64,000 nt of DNA from Przewalskia tangutica (lineage: Eukaryota > Streptophyta > Magnoliopsida > Solanales > Solanaceae). The position numbers and the translations under genes were made by a program. Numbering within the stretch: position 1 is the first letter of the stretch; each line of letters opens with the position of its first letter. Location: contig CM056729.1 in NCBI GenBank assembly GCA_029844215.1, forward strand, positions 9,486,001-9,550,000, read 5' to 3'. Below, piece by piece: positions 23,116-35,204 of this stretch. The notes below the pieces were generated by a model, which did no database searches, had not been told where the DNA came from, and saw nothing but the letters and a program-made list of their open reading frames with translations.

Positions 23116-24056
23116 GTATACGGAGAGCTTTTAGTTTAGAGAGAGAAAGTTTGGGGAGGCAAGAGTCAAAATCACGAGTACATTGATAATAGTTAATTAA
23201 TATTTAACAAAATATAATCGACATTGTAATCACTACATTCTAAGTTTGTGCATTACTAATTTTTATATAACTTAGTCTCTCAATAAAACAGCTCCAAGAT
23301 TAAGAGTTACTTGAAAATCGAGTCACGTATAAAACATCATAATTAAATCCCAAACTCCGTACTGCAAACGTCGAAGTGACAATCACTAGAAGTTATTATG
23401 CAATAAAACAAGGTGTTATGCAATATTTTAAGATAATTTAAATAGTTCGATAATTATGACCTAAATCCTGCCATGTTATGCTTAGCACCAAATTTTTTAA
23501 CTATTTCAATGTTCCACTAAGTACGTACAAAGTACAAACCCTAACGTAGATATCTCGCAAAAATTCAAAGGAAGACTGCATATTTCATCGTTCCAAGAGT
23601 TATATCTTCTAGAATCGGAGCAATAACTGCTAGGAGTATAAAGTAATTAAGGATATGCACAAGAGCGACCCTTAGAGCAAATAATCGCAACATTTCATGA
23701 CTAAGTAGATATAGAACATTCAGATTCGAGCTTGCTCTGAAGATAGATTTTCGATTCGTAAATTGAATGTGTCGTCCGAAATAATTTGTTATAATAATAT
23801 ATAATTCACTCTAGTTAAAGTAACTTTAAGAACAGATATAGATTCATAATATTACTATATGTTTTACATTAAGAGATATTAATAAAAAAAATGCTAATTG
23901 ACAGTCATGTCATACAAGTTATTTGGCAAGATAACAAAGATAAAGCATTATTCACACAAAAATTTACAACAACCTTTAATTTACCCACAAGCTAAGCTTT
24001 CCCTATTCCCCCTTGCAATATTATGAGATACCTTTCTACACCCTCATAATAGTCTA
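23116..24056. other. AT-rich intergenic stretch downstream of the MYB gene
   Basis: Likely includes the 3' UTR of the minus-strand MYB gene (about 23900-24056). No other gene or repeat family is recognised. Confidence 0.5.
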
Positions 24057-26042
24057 TCATTGCAAATTATACCCTAGTGCATAATCTTGATAAATCCCTT
24101 CATGAGAATTCTGAAGAATATTAGAAGATGAACCCCAAGAATTTGATGAAGAAGCTGTATCTGTGTCAAAATCATTAGACCACCATCCCAATTTGACCCT
24201 TGATCCATCATCAGTGTCTTTAAAACAATCAAACTCGACTATTTGTTGATTCTCTGAAGGCAAATTAAGGCCTATTGATCCTTTGTTGTTGAGAATCAGA
24301 TCATCGATCTCCAGTTGAGAAAAATTCTGAACACCCTGAATATGGAGTTCCCTCGTGTTTTCTTGTCCTACATTCTTGTCAACAACATTTTTTTTATTGT
24401 TAAAGTCATCAATTGGAGTACTTTTTCCCACTTCATTCACCTTGAAATTGGTACTAGCAAATTCATTGATCCCACTTTTTTGCCCTAGTTCATGAGCTTG
24501 GTTTTCATTAGAGTTTATCGATGCGTAAAGGGGTGATTGATTCTGATTTAAGCCATTAGATTGAAGGGTTTGGATCATTTTTTGTTGAAGTGGGGTTAAC
24601 TTGGGCCAAAGTGATGGATTATTATAGAAAGAAAGAGGGTTTTGTAGGGTTTGAAATTGCATATGAAGTTGAAGCCTTTCAAGAGCTGAGTTACTTAGGT
24701 TTTGTAATAATGAATTCTCTTCTAATCCATTTGATTCCTTAAGATCTTGGCCACTAGCAAGCAATAATCTGTTCATTTGAGTTTGTTTTCTCTTCCCAAG
24801 AAGCTTCTTCTTCAGTCTAGTATTCCAATAGTTCTTGATATCATTATCAGTTCTTCCAGGAAGTTGTGCAGCTATTATAGACCACCTGAAGTTTTTACAA
24901 AAAGGGTTTTGAACATAATCAGATGAAGATTGTACGTTTCAAGACATAATATAATTAAGTAGTCAAAAGTCTGCTCTTTCTAACAGCTTAATCGCGCTTT
25001 TAGATGAGATAGTCGCAACAAACTTAATTAAAACAAAGTTAAACGATGCGAAAGGAATTTGGATCATGAACAAGAACCTGAAGAAAAGGTCGTAAGAACC
25101 TAAAGTTTCCACAAAAGGGTTTTATGATGAGACAAAAGATCGTTTCAAGACATTATATAATTAAGGAAATATAAGTCTGCTCTCTCTAACAGTTTAATCG
25201 CACTTTCAGATGTGATAGGTTGTCCCAGATTTAAACTCAGTGGAAGGAATTTGGATCATGAACAACAAAAAAGATGAAGAAAAGGTCTTAAGAACCTTAT
25301 AGAGATGAGAGAAATTCATAACAAAGACCTCATAACAAGGACTATAGGACAAGTTATTTAGTTGGATTTCCATTACTTTTTGTTGTTATTGTCTTGTGTT
25401 TATCTATGAAAGATAGAGAGAGATGAATATATTACCTGCTGCCAATACTAATATAGAGGCTGCAAATGATATTGTCTTCTTCTTCAGTAAATCCACCATG
25501 TTTAATATTAGGTCTTAAGTAATTGAGCCATCTTAGCCTGCAACTTTTCCCACATCTCTTAAGCCCTAAAAATAATAATAATTATGTCTCAGTCACAAAC
25601 AAGTTTCAAAGGATTCTTAAGATAAAAAAATATTTTTAAACATCATCAATCAAATTGGTCCTGAAAAATTCTCAATATTTAAGGTATTGATTTTTATTCT
25701 ACTAGTATATCCACATCTCTTGAGCCATACTACAACAATAGCTATGTCTCAGACAAGTCACAGAGAATTTATAGTTTTTTCTTAAGCCCTAAAAAGTTTA
25801 AACATCATCAATCAAACTATAAGTCTTGAAAAAAGAACTCAATCTTTTAAGGTATTTTTGATCTAAACAATCGATACATAGAGGGACAAATATAAGAATT
25901 TGATACCTATTTTTTGGGGAAGTGCAAGCCAATTGTTACCAGTGCCATTTTCTTCAAAATATGCCTTGAGTTTTGCATCTTCTTCTGGTGACCATGGTCC
26001 TTTTTTCACATTTGCTTTCTCACAACATGGTGCTCTCCCCAT
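24057..26042 (-). CDS. R2R3-MYB transcription factor, MYB36/RAX-like (subgroup 14)
   Basis: Predicted CDS complement(join(24057..24885,25436..25565,25907..26042)), 364 residues. Exon 1 starts MGRAPCCEKANVKKGPWSPE, the classic R2R3-MYB start. R2 tryptophans are W17, W38 and W58; R3 has F71, W90 and W109 (LPGRTDNDIKNYWNTRLKKK). The second exon is exactly 130 bp, the usual size for this family, and all joins keep phase. After the DNA-binding domain come GKRKQ and the segment LSNSALERLQLHMQ with FYNNPSLWPKL, characteristic of the MYB36/RAX/Blind group (subgroup 14). Members control axillary meristem formation or endodermal barrier differentiation. Which role applies here cannot be read from sequence. 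The C-terminus is acidic (ELEIDDLIL-like, FDTDTASSS), fitting a transcriptional activator. Intron 2 carries a tandem duplication that includes the acceptor region of exon 3. Confidence 0.92.
24880..25315. repeat. ~215-bp tandem duplication in MYB intron 2
   Basis: Copy 1 (about 24884-25097) and copy 2 (about 25098-25312) share GTTTCAAGACAT(A/T)ATATAAT, AAGTCTGCTCT(T/C)TCTAACAG, TTAATCGC(G/A)CTTT and GGAATTTGGATCATGAACAA. Copy 1 begins at the exon 3 acceptor (CCTGAAGTTTTTAC). Copy 2 begins with the similar CCTAAAGTTTCCAC. Confidence 0.8.
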
Positions 26043-27195
26043 ATTTAATTTTTTTGTTGCTTCTAATGAAAATTTCGCTTCCAAAATCTTTAACTCTTGA
26101 AATACTTGTGATAATTGTTGGTTTGAAATTTTTTGGAAGAGAAGACTTGGTTTTATAGGTAGAAAAAGAGTGGTGATGTCAGATGTGATACTTTTGAAAA
26201 CCAAAAGAGTCTTCTCATCTCTCTAGGGTTTATCTGTCATTTTTGGATTAGCTCACTACTAATATTTTTTATTAATAACATGACAAAGGACTATGCAAAT
26301 TTCTCTACAAATATTGATATTAAAATTGTGTAGCTTCTTTTATTAATATGTTATCTTATTATGTGTGGATGAAATTCTACTGCTAAAATCAAGAAAGAGG
26401 CCTCCATATCCTGTTAATTTGTCGCCAACACTGCCCTTAAAATCTTGGATTATTGCACTACTTTTCACGAACTAATGAGGGATAAGTGTATTCCTTAACA
26501 TCCTCAATTCCTCATCTATCCAATTCTAGAATTTACACATGAAGAAGCTCAATATATCGGCGATATGATGAAGAGAAGCTCAAAGCAATACAACAGGTTG
26601 AGGCAACAAAAACGGATTTTATCAAAGTTTTGACTCTAATATCATGTGACTCTAATATTCAAAACCTTGAGGCAATCGGTGGAATGATTAATCAAGACAG
26701 TATAAACCCCTTTGAAAACACTTGCATGAACTTATACGAGGGACAAATGTATTTCCCAACATCACTTAACATGTCTTTCCTAAATTCCCATAAACTTTTA
26801 TGTCTCAAGAATAATTGAATTATTTTATTATAACTCGTTGTAGTTCACAAATAGTCTCTACTTTCTCCTGCTTTATGGTTCAATTTAACTCTAGTAACTG
26901 ATTTTTTTTTAGTATTTGGTGAAAATTTACTTAAACAACAAAGAAAAAAAGTGAACTAAATTGAGATGGAGCAACATATATATTGTGGGTGAATTGTTTA
27001 GACTCCAACTTTATAGGCATTTTTATGTCAGCCAACTTGCATACATTGACAATTTATCCATATTCATAGTGGTTCATTTTGGTGGAACCAGATTAAGTAC
27101 TTAAACTTACTTCTGGGCAAGTTGAGAATATGAGAAAGCCAGCTATTAAAGAGAACCTGATTTCCCTCTGAAGTTGTGACCCCCCCCCTCTTATA
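26043..27195. other. Intergenic stretch upstream of the MYB gene
   Basis: Contains the 5' UTR and promoter of the minus-strand MYB gene. No confident TATA box, coding region or repeat family is seen. A C-run lies at about 27179-27188, next to the Mutator-like element. Confidence 0.5.
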
Positions 27196-27204
27196 TAGAA
27201 AATA

Positions 27205-28026
27205 GGGAAAAGGGGCATATTTGCCCTCAAATTTAAGGAAAAGGGGCATATTTGCCCTCCGTCAAAGTTTGGGGACAAATATGTCATCCGTTAGTCTAAA
27301 CTTGTTATATTTACCCATTTTTAACATAAATGCCACGTGGGAGACACATGGAAAAGTGGGACCCACACCTTCATCCCCAACTGAAGCTCCATTTCCGACG
27401 AGTTGAGATCCAACAATGGCGAAAACTGTTTAGAGAAGAATTGAGGCACGGGATTGGGTGCAAATTGTAGCCAAGATCAATACGAACCCAGTGACACCAA
27501 CCTCAGCCTTCGACAATACCTGAATTGGCCGAAATTTGCCAAAAACCCGACGAAATTTCGAAGTGGTCGACGTAAAGATTGGCGATGAATTGGGGCACGG
27601 GGATGGGTGTAAAATGACGGCAAGAAGATGGTGAATCTAATGGAACCACCCTAGACCGTCGACTTTAGCCCAGGTGGCCGGAATTTCACCGACGGCGGCT
27701 AGGGTTTCGCGATTTTACGATCTGGGTGTTGTGTCAATTTGGTTAGAGTCGAACAGCGGGGCGGGTATAGAAATGATGGGGAGGAGAAGACGGTGACAGT
27801 GGTGTAACCCAATTCCGTCGAGTCTCGCTCAGGTCGCCGGAAAATGGAAAAACAGTGATCGGGGTAAAAGTTTTGGGATGAAGGTGTGGGTCCCACTTTG
27901 CCATGTGTCTCCCACGTGGCGTCCACGTGACATTTCTGTTAAAAACGGGCAAATATAACAAGTTTAGACTAACGGAGGGCATATTTATCCCCAAACTTTG
28001 ACGGAGGGCAAATATGCCCCTTTTAC
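27205..28026. mobile_element. Mutator-like non-autonomous element 1 (822 bp)
   Basis: Long inverted termini (about 190 bp) pair GGGGCATATTTGCCCTCCGT on the left with its complement on the right. They also include GTTAGTCTAAACTTGTTATA, CCACGTGG-type sites and AAGTGGGACCCACACCTTC. The outermost ~30 bases are doubled on the left. Flanks TAGAAAATA (27196-27204) and TAAAAAATA (28027-28035) form a 9-bp target duplication with one mismatch, typical of Mutator elements. The GC-richer interior has no open frame and may be captured DNA. Confidence 0.8.
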
Positions 28027-28035
28027 TAAAAAATA

Positions 28036-28948
28036 TGTTATATTTGGACTAAATTTCAGAAGTATGTTACCCTCAAATAATAAGATGGAGTAACTGTATA
28101 AGTTTAATATAACACATGTGTAATTAAATGACGTGTGGAATGATTAATAATTCTAAAAAAATGTAAATATTCATGAGCAATGGATTTAAAGTGCACATTT
28201 CAAGTAATTAAAAGTTAAATATGCTTAATCAAATATCAGAAGTATTAAAACTAAAATTTACTCATAACCGAGGGCTCAAAAGTCTTAATAATCCTAAAGA
28301 GAAATGTAAGAGAAAAACAAATGAACATATTCTTAGAAAATCAAAGCTTTGATTGACCTTGGTCCCTCTACTATATACATATTATATTATGTCCTAATAA
28401 AAACATTTTTTGTGTATTAAACAAAGATTATTAGAAGAACAAAGAGGTCCAAGAACCCCACTTGCATAGAAATAACAAGCAGAAAACTAACAAAATTTCA
28501 AAAGGTGTTTAAATAAATTAATAAGCAAATTGACTCAGATCTTTAGGAAGAAGTAAACATGTTTCTGTTGGTCTTTCTCCATAAACAAGAATCTCTCTCT
28601 CCATTGACACTAACATTAATCAATTTTCATGCAACATCAACAAAACCCCAACGCTTGTCTTATAGAAAATAATTTTAATAATAATTATAACAAGATAAGT
28701 TCGGCTCTCTGTTGGCTAAATTAACACCAAAATAATATAATGTGGTATCATTGGTCTTAATTGACTTTACTTTATGTACCTAAAGTAATAGGGATCTTTA
28801 TACAACTAGTCAGTCGAATTCACTTTCTACTTTACTTAGTCGGTATTTATAAGATTATATACATATTATAGTGGAATATATATAATATACATCCACCGAC
28901 TATTTTTGGTTTAAGTGATTGGATGGACGACTATATAACTTAATTTTT
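28036..28948. other. AT-rich intergenic stretch
   Basis: No gene is recognised. A segment at about 28698-28790 (GGCTCTCTGTTGGCTAAATT...) has a diverged copy at 39352-39430 on the other side of the large retroelement. Confidence 0.5.
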
Positions 28949-29179
28949 CTCCGGTCCAATTTACAAGCGCTGGTCGACTGGACATGAAGTTTAAGAAAAA
29001 AAAGATTTGAAATATGTAGTTTAAAACTAGCCGTAAATATTTTTAAGATTATAAATCATCTTATTAAAGATAAAATGAAATGTTTAAAGTTAATTTTCTC
29101 TCTAAATAAGGAAGTACGACATTCTTTTTCGGACGGACTAAAAAGTAAAGTATAACATATAAATTGGGACAGTGGGAGT
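28949..29179. mobile_element. Stowaway-like MITE, interrupted by the Ogre-like element
   Basis: The left end CTCCGGTCCAATTTACAAGC and the body (GAAGTTTAAGAAAAAAAAG, CATTCTTTTTCGGACGGACT) match the Solanaceae Stowaway pattern. The right end AAATTGGGACAGTGGGAG is cut by the LTR at 29180, and the final GGAGTA resumes at 38995. The MITE was therefore there first. Confidence 0.65.
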
Positions 29180-29701
29180 TGTTGACACCCAATTTTGACC
29201 CATCTTTTAGACATTTCTTGCAATTTTAAGCATTTTAGGACACCACATTTTATCATCATTTTTTGACATTTTGTATATTTTTTACATAACATTCTATGTT
29301 GTTTATTCCTGTAAATTGACATCATGTTTTGCTTTTTACCTTTAATTAGGTATTAAACATTTTTTAGCATCTCTTTGAATAATTAACTGACACCCCGTCT
29401 TTACTTTTAATTAGGCATTAAATATTTGCTAAATATTGTATTTTATTATTATTGCATCAACATTTGCATTTTAATAATTTTGTATCTTTAAATAATTTTC
29501 TTTTAAATAATTAATCAATTTTGCATTTTTTGTCAAAACTAGTCCAGTCCAGGGCATAATCTGAATCAGTCCAATCCGTCAGAAATCGAAACAAAAAATG
29601 AAGCCCAATACACTTTCATCTAATACCCAAACCCAATACTCAATAACCAATACCCAATACCCAAAGCCCAATACCCCTAAACCCTAAACCTAATCTCACC
29701 C

Positions 29702-29708
29702 TATAAAA
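29702..29708 (+). promoter_or_regulatory. LTR TATA box
   Basis: TATAAAA in CACCCTATAAAACAAAACCC, followed by a CT-rich leader. The same box is at 37305 in the 3' LTR. Confidence 0.65.
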
Positions 29709-30656
29709 CAAAACCCCCAGCTACCCTATTATACCCCAGCCGTCTCTCCCCTCTCTTCAAAAACCTTTGAGCCGCCGCTTTTTCCCTCTCTTGAACCCTA
29801 AAATATATTTTTCATTTTTTCGCCGAATCTTCTAAAATACAAGAAAAAATCTACTTTATTGGTTCGGTGAGTTCTAAGTCGTTTGGATTTGAAGACCCTT
29901 GTCTCGATTCGTTGCACCCAAAGAGGTCGACAATCTTCCTCTTTCTATCGATTCTGCGATTTTGTTTTTTTCTTTTTTGCGATTGTAGTTCGGCATGCTG
30001 TAAAATATTGTGTTTGATTGTTCATTTTGGGCATCGATGTATCATAAGAAGAGACATCGATTTGAATCGTCATTTTGGGTGTTTGTGGTTTATATTTGAT
30101 ATTCTTTAGTTGCTGCCTATATGGTAAAATTATTTTACTAAGAGTCATTCATTATCTGATGACCTTAATTTGCCTTGATTTGATTTCTTTTCTTTTTATA
30201 TGTTTGACTACTTTGTATATTGTTGACATGTTTGAAAGAACTGATTCCTAATTGAACTTAAATAAGTATGAAATAAGGGTTATTCATTTGTGAAGTTCCA
30301 GTGTTTTAGATATTAGTTTTGACTCATGTAACTTAAATCTGAAATCTAATAAATGTCACAAGAGTGTATATTTTCTATGCACCTAGTTTGCTATAATGTC
30401 AAGCCTGAACTTTGAAATAAGAACTAGGGATTGTTTGTTTGAACATATAGTCCCAGAATCACGAATGTGTAAAAAATGGAAATTAATGGCCTGTTTGTTC
30501 TTGCCCACTTCATATGCTATTTTTGCTTCCCCTTTGTATTCAGTAGGAGTTTTGTTGTGCTCAAAATAATCTATTTTGTCCATTTATCTTATTTAATAAA
30601 TCCGCCCCTTTACTAATTCTTTGCATTTTTTGTTTGCTTTATTTTGATGACGCGGG

Positions 30657-30673
30657 AGTCTCGCATCGAGACT
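30657..30673 (+). other. LTR leader inverted repeat AGTCTCG-CAT-CGAGACT
   Basis: Perfect 7-bp arms and a 3-base spacer. In the partner LTR the arms are the same but the spacer is TGA (38266-38282). Confidence 0.8.
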
Positions 30674-31387
30674 TGACATGCTTACGATCAATGGCAGACT
30701 TTAGTTAATAATTATTTTTAGCATTGAAAACTGCTTCTTTGTAAGCTATAAAACGATTCATTTTCTTTTAACAAATAGTGCACTGTTGTGCGTTTTTAAC
30801 TTTTTTTTAAAAGATAAATTTTGTTTTCTTCTATCCTTTCACATTATAAAATTGCTTTTCTTCAAAAATAGGTAGTTTAGGACAATATTATATGAATATG
30901 CTGCTTAAAAAAATGAGATTTAATGCCTTTGGTCATATGAAGACATTTTCTTCATATATTTCATAAATCATATCATATGAAGGCATATTTTTAAGAAGCT
31001 AGATTTTTATACATATAGTATGTTACTTCTTTTAAATCGTATAATTTTTATGGAAATATATGTTTCAAATAAATTATTTACAACATCTTTTGACCCTATG
31101 CTTTTTTTTATACAATAATTAACCTAGGTTTGAACGGATAACCGCGAGTTAGCGGATCTTAAAGGATGTCTAACCCCTTCCCTTTAGGATAATAAAGAAC
31201 TCTTACCTGGAATCACACATAGCTTTCGCAGACCTTTAAATGGAGATTAATTGCAGTATTTTATTGCAATAAATCAAGTGTCCTAATTCACTTAAATAAT
31301 TAGGTGGCGACTCCTTAAAATAAATTTAGGAATCATACCATACGTAGTACTCCCGTTTCGACTCCGGTTAAAATGGGGTGTTACAGA

Positions 31388-31405
31388 TGGCGACTCCGCT
31401 GGGGA
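31388..31405 (+). other. Primer-binding site
   Basis: TGGCGACTCCGCTGGGGA begins two bases after the LTR. Its complement ends in CCA like a tRNA 3' end. From memory this type is used by Tat/Ogre elements with a tRNA-Arg primer; the exact tRNA needs a search. Confidence 0.75.
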
Positions 31406-34344
31406 TAATCAGGTTCTTGACCATAGCAAACCTAGGTTTATTATTGCTTGACTTTGTTTGTTTTAAATGCCTTAAAATTGTTTGCTTTAATTTTGTATGC
31501 TTAACTGTTTTAATTGCTATTTGCTTTTACTGCTTTCCTTAAACTGGCATTCCGCTCATATTTCTTCCACTCTGGAAAATTCACATTGTCACACACGACA
31601 CGTGGGTGTGCTTTGCGCACCTGCAAATTTCTTTCAAACACCCAAATTTAAGAGAGTTGGCGTTTTGCGCGGAGAATCCGGTCCAACCGGTGGTCGCGTA
31701 GCCTTCTCACTCGAGTAGTCCGCTCGGGAACCTTGCGTCTAGAAAGCCAAATCTTAGAAACTTAGGATAGAGCTATACCACCCTTTTTATTAAGTCATGC
31801 ATGCATAAACCTTAGGTGGGTTAATCCTTGGTATTAACGCCACAATTAGAAATCCACCAAATTTGTCGACGGGTTTTACAACCCAACGACCCATTAGCAT
31901 ACTATGTGTAGCGTGATGATGATAGATGGATCCAAGCCTGGTCATGCCACACCAAAATTGGAAAAAGTGCACCGTCATTTGGTCGTCATTTCCAACAAAA
32001 CATTGCAGTTTAACGGCTTGGACCTATTTATCATAATCTCGCATATCCGCGTTAGCCGACCTGCATAAGAGAGGTCCCACGATATTAGCGCGCACTTGAT
32101 TTGCATGTTTTTGTTTATTATTGTTGTAGCTAGCAATGCAGATATATTATGTAATGCAATAATTACTCTTTTAACCTCTGCATATCATGCTTATAATTTC
32201 GCCACGAAGCTTGCATTTTTGCACTTTTGTCATTACATTGCAATCGGGACTTCTCTGCGTAAATCACTCTTGAACAACACGATTTGGACTTTGTGAAGCA
32301 TCAACCACCATCCGGTTGAACAGCGAAGTCTTTGACTATATTGTCATGCCCTTACATTTTACTATTTTTGTGACTTGCCTACTCACCCATTTGTCATATT
32401 TTTGCGGAAAACCGCCTCGCAAAAGTCGAAATGTCAAAAATGGAAAGGGAAGAAAAGAAAAGAAAATGTGAGCTGGAGTTATGTTGACGGAAAGAAGTCA
32501 GCTTATATCAGATTCAACAAAGCATCGCTCTGGGTCTTACATTTTGCATTTTATACATATTTGCAAGTCCAATTAATATGTCTAGTATTGATTACACAAT
32601 TCTTTATCATGCATTTTACGACATAATTATTCGAACTACGCGTGTCGATTCTCACCATACGATTGTGATACGTGAGCAACCCATCTAGGGTTCGACACCA
32701 CCACATAAAAATAAAAAATAATAAAAAGGGGACATATTTGGTTCACCCATTCATTGTATTTATCCAATCACGGACATTCATTGTTGCATTTCAATCATTC
32801 TAGTACATACATTCATTCATGCATTTCATCACAACCATTCATTTTTTCATTACATTCTTTTACTTTGCATTAGTCTTAGTGAACAATCATTTGTTTTGCC
32901 TGACTTTTACTTTTGCATTTCTTTCGTGAATAAATTCTTTTTAAATCATAGTTTATAACATATCTGAACGAACTACGCACACCTGATTCTCGCCAAAGAC
33001 GAGATACGTAGGCAGCCCTATTCGGGTTCGGTACCATTTATTCAAAAAGTACAGAAATAGTTTATTCAAAAAAAAAAAAAAAGCTCTTTTAAGTATCATG
33101 GTTTGACTTGGTTGATACCAACAGAGTTGGGAGTGTGCATAGGAAAGAGCGAGTAATAATCAATATGGATGACTTCGTGGTAAACCATAGATTCTTTTGG
33201 TACCTCTTATTCACCGTAAATGACATTGCCTTACATGCTTCTAAGATAAGAACGAAGCCAACCTCATCGTTTCATGTGCATTGTGTGGTGAGTTTTAGAA
33301 TCAGTTCAATTGCATTGCATTGTGATCTAGAACTTGGCCCGAATGTTTGTTGAGGCGAAATCCTGAGTAACACTTGGTGTGGGAAATGATCGTAGGCTTT
33401 CTTTGACCCGTTTGAGCCTTTTTCAGCCTACCAAATAACATTATCCGTAGTACACCTATTTTGAGCCTAAAGCCTATTCTTTTGACAACCGCATATTACA
33501 CTTATACCATTTTTGAGTGCGTACGCACTATCCCTCTCTTGGCCCGACCTCGAGCGCTTTGGAAATGTGCAGTGGTCGACGAAATTCGTCGAAGTTTGCA
33601 AAGACGAAATTGTCAAAGTCCCAAAAGGGAAAAGAAAGACACAGAGGGCGACTTCACAGAAAGAAGAAATCAAAAGCCCCGATAAAAAAGAATGCGAGAA
33701 TAGCTTTGGAAAAAGCGGGCTCCAAACGAAAGATTCAAAAGAAGTCAGTACAGAAAAACTGGGACAAAAAAAAAAAAAAAAAAGGAAAAAAAAAGCAGAT
33801 CAAGATCAAGCAAACAAATATCAAGCACGGACGTAGTCTAACGCTCGAGGAGGGACTAGTCACTTTTTACCCAAATGATATCCATCCCTTTCCCCCAAGC
33901 CTACATTACAAGCCCATGACAAGCCCTACATGATCTTATACTAAGGGTTCTCACATTAGTGGATACTTAGATGACGGCCAAGCCTATGGTATCACAATTG
34001 CATTGAACATCATTTTGAGTGTGGCGTGCTTCTAAACGTCCCAAAATTCAAAATACTGGAATATGTGTGAGAAATGGGACTTTCTTTCAGTGAGGGCATT
34101 TGAAACGTGAGATTACGTGTAGTTCGAAACCTTGGCTGCCAGCAAGTGTGTCAGTACTTAGGTGTCTGAGGTACTATTTGAAACTATAGGAATTACCCAG
34201 AAGTCAGCCTTGGTTAGACTGGAAGTGAATAACGGAATTCTTAAGCACAATACTAATTGTTGGTATCAACTGAAGTCATAACGTGATGCTGTCCTTCCAC
34301 TTTCCAAAAAAAAAAAAAATGCATACATAAAAATCATTTCTTTG
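31406..34344. other. Non-coding interior of the Ogre-like element
   Basis: No retroviral domain is recognisable. There are CATTCATT-rich stretches (32740-32880), two diverged GAACTACGC...GATACGT modules (32635, 32969), an A-rich Lys/Arg-like stretch (33600-33830) and a segment CAAGCCTACATTACAAGCCC (33897-33916) shared with the Athila-like elements. Confidence 0.65.
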
Positions 34345-34720
34345 CATCACGAACTACGTCTTGACCTGATTCCCTCAGCGGGATACGTAGGCGGCCACAT
34401 TGGCTTCGGTCTCATTTTTTAAAATTGTACAGTCATTTTTTGCATCACGAACTACGTCTTGACCTGATTCCTCACGGATACGTGGCGCCACATCGTTTGC
34501 CTCATTTTTTAAAATTGTCTGATCATATTTTGCATCACGAACTACGTCTTGACCTGATTCCCTCGACGGGATACGTAGGCGGCCACATTGGCTTCGGTCC
34601 ACATTGTTTTGAAAACCCATAAAAAATCATTTTTCTTTGCATCACGAACTACGTCTGGACCTGATTCCCTCAGCGGGATACGTAGCGCCTAAATCGGCCG
34701 GCCACACCATTAGAAATCTT
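34345..34720 (+). repeat. Fourfold ~95-bp repeat with CTACGT/ACGTAG hairpins
   Basis: Four copies start GCATCACGAACTACGTCT at about 34344, 34442, 34532 and 34640. Each continues GACCTGATTCC and ends GGATACGT(A/G)G. CTACGT pairs with ACGTAG, and TCCC with GGGA inside, in three of the four; the second copy has GTGG and a lost GG. Confidence 0.8.
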
Positions 34721-35204
34721 CCCATTGGCTCGTGCGGCGGAATGCGTTTGATTATTACGAAAGAGATATGAGCACTTTCCGCGAGTTAAAGTCTTGCCCG
34801 CGCCCGCATAACAAACGGGACAATTTTGGGAAATGCACCATGAAGAGATCATATTAAGGATACCAAAGCAATCAAGAATTGCAACATTCAACAAGTCCGC
34901 ACAGATCGTGACAAGACTCGCAATTCAAAGGTACACAACATTCAACACGTCCATTGCAAGGACGAAATCCCAGCATTGGCAGCATCACATCAATACAACC
35001 GCCGTCACCTTTTACATGATCTTCATATCAGCAAAGGCGGGAGCACAACAATAAGCCCATGCGGGTTACAAACGCACAACGTCTATGCAGTGACGTTATC
35101 TCAACCCAGGCAAGTCACAAGGCATGTACGTCCATAAAATGACACTATTTCATTGTAAGCCTATGCAACGGCTTCATTCATGTTTCGTCTATACAACGAC
35201 GAAC

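Larger units (their letters stand above)
29180..31385 (+). mobile_element. 5' LTR of the complete Ogre-like element
   Basis: TGTTGACACCC...GGGGTGTTACA. TATA box at 29702 (CTATAAAAC), CT-rich leader, donor-like GGTGAGT at about 29867, the inverted repeat at 30657, and the conserved end block from about 31110. Confidence 0.92.

Noticed and set aside
26630..26818. A short open frame between the MYB gene and the Mutator-like element
   Set aside because: No motif, no splice partner and AT-rich context; likely chance.
27699..27994. Open frames inside Mutator-like element 1
   Set aside because: They overlap the inverted terminal repeat and contain no transposase motif.
33513..33933. Lysine-rich open frames in the Ogre-like interior
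   Set aside because: A-rich low-complexity DNA gives Lys/Arg-rich frames in more than one phase; no gag or nucleocapsid motif is visible.
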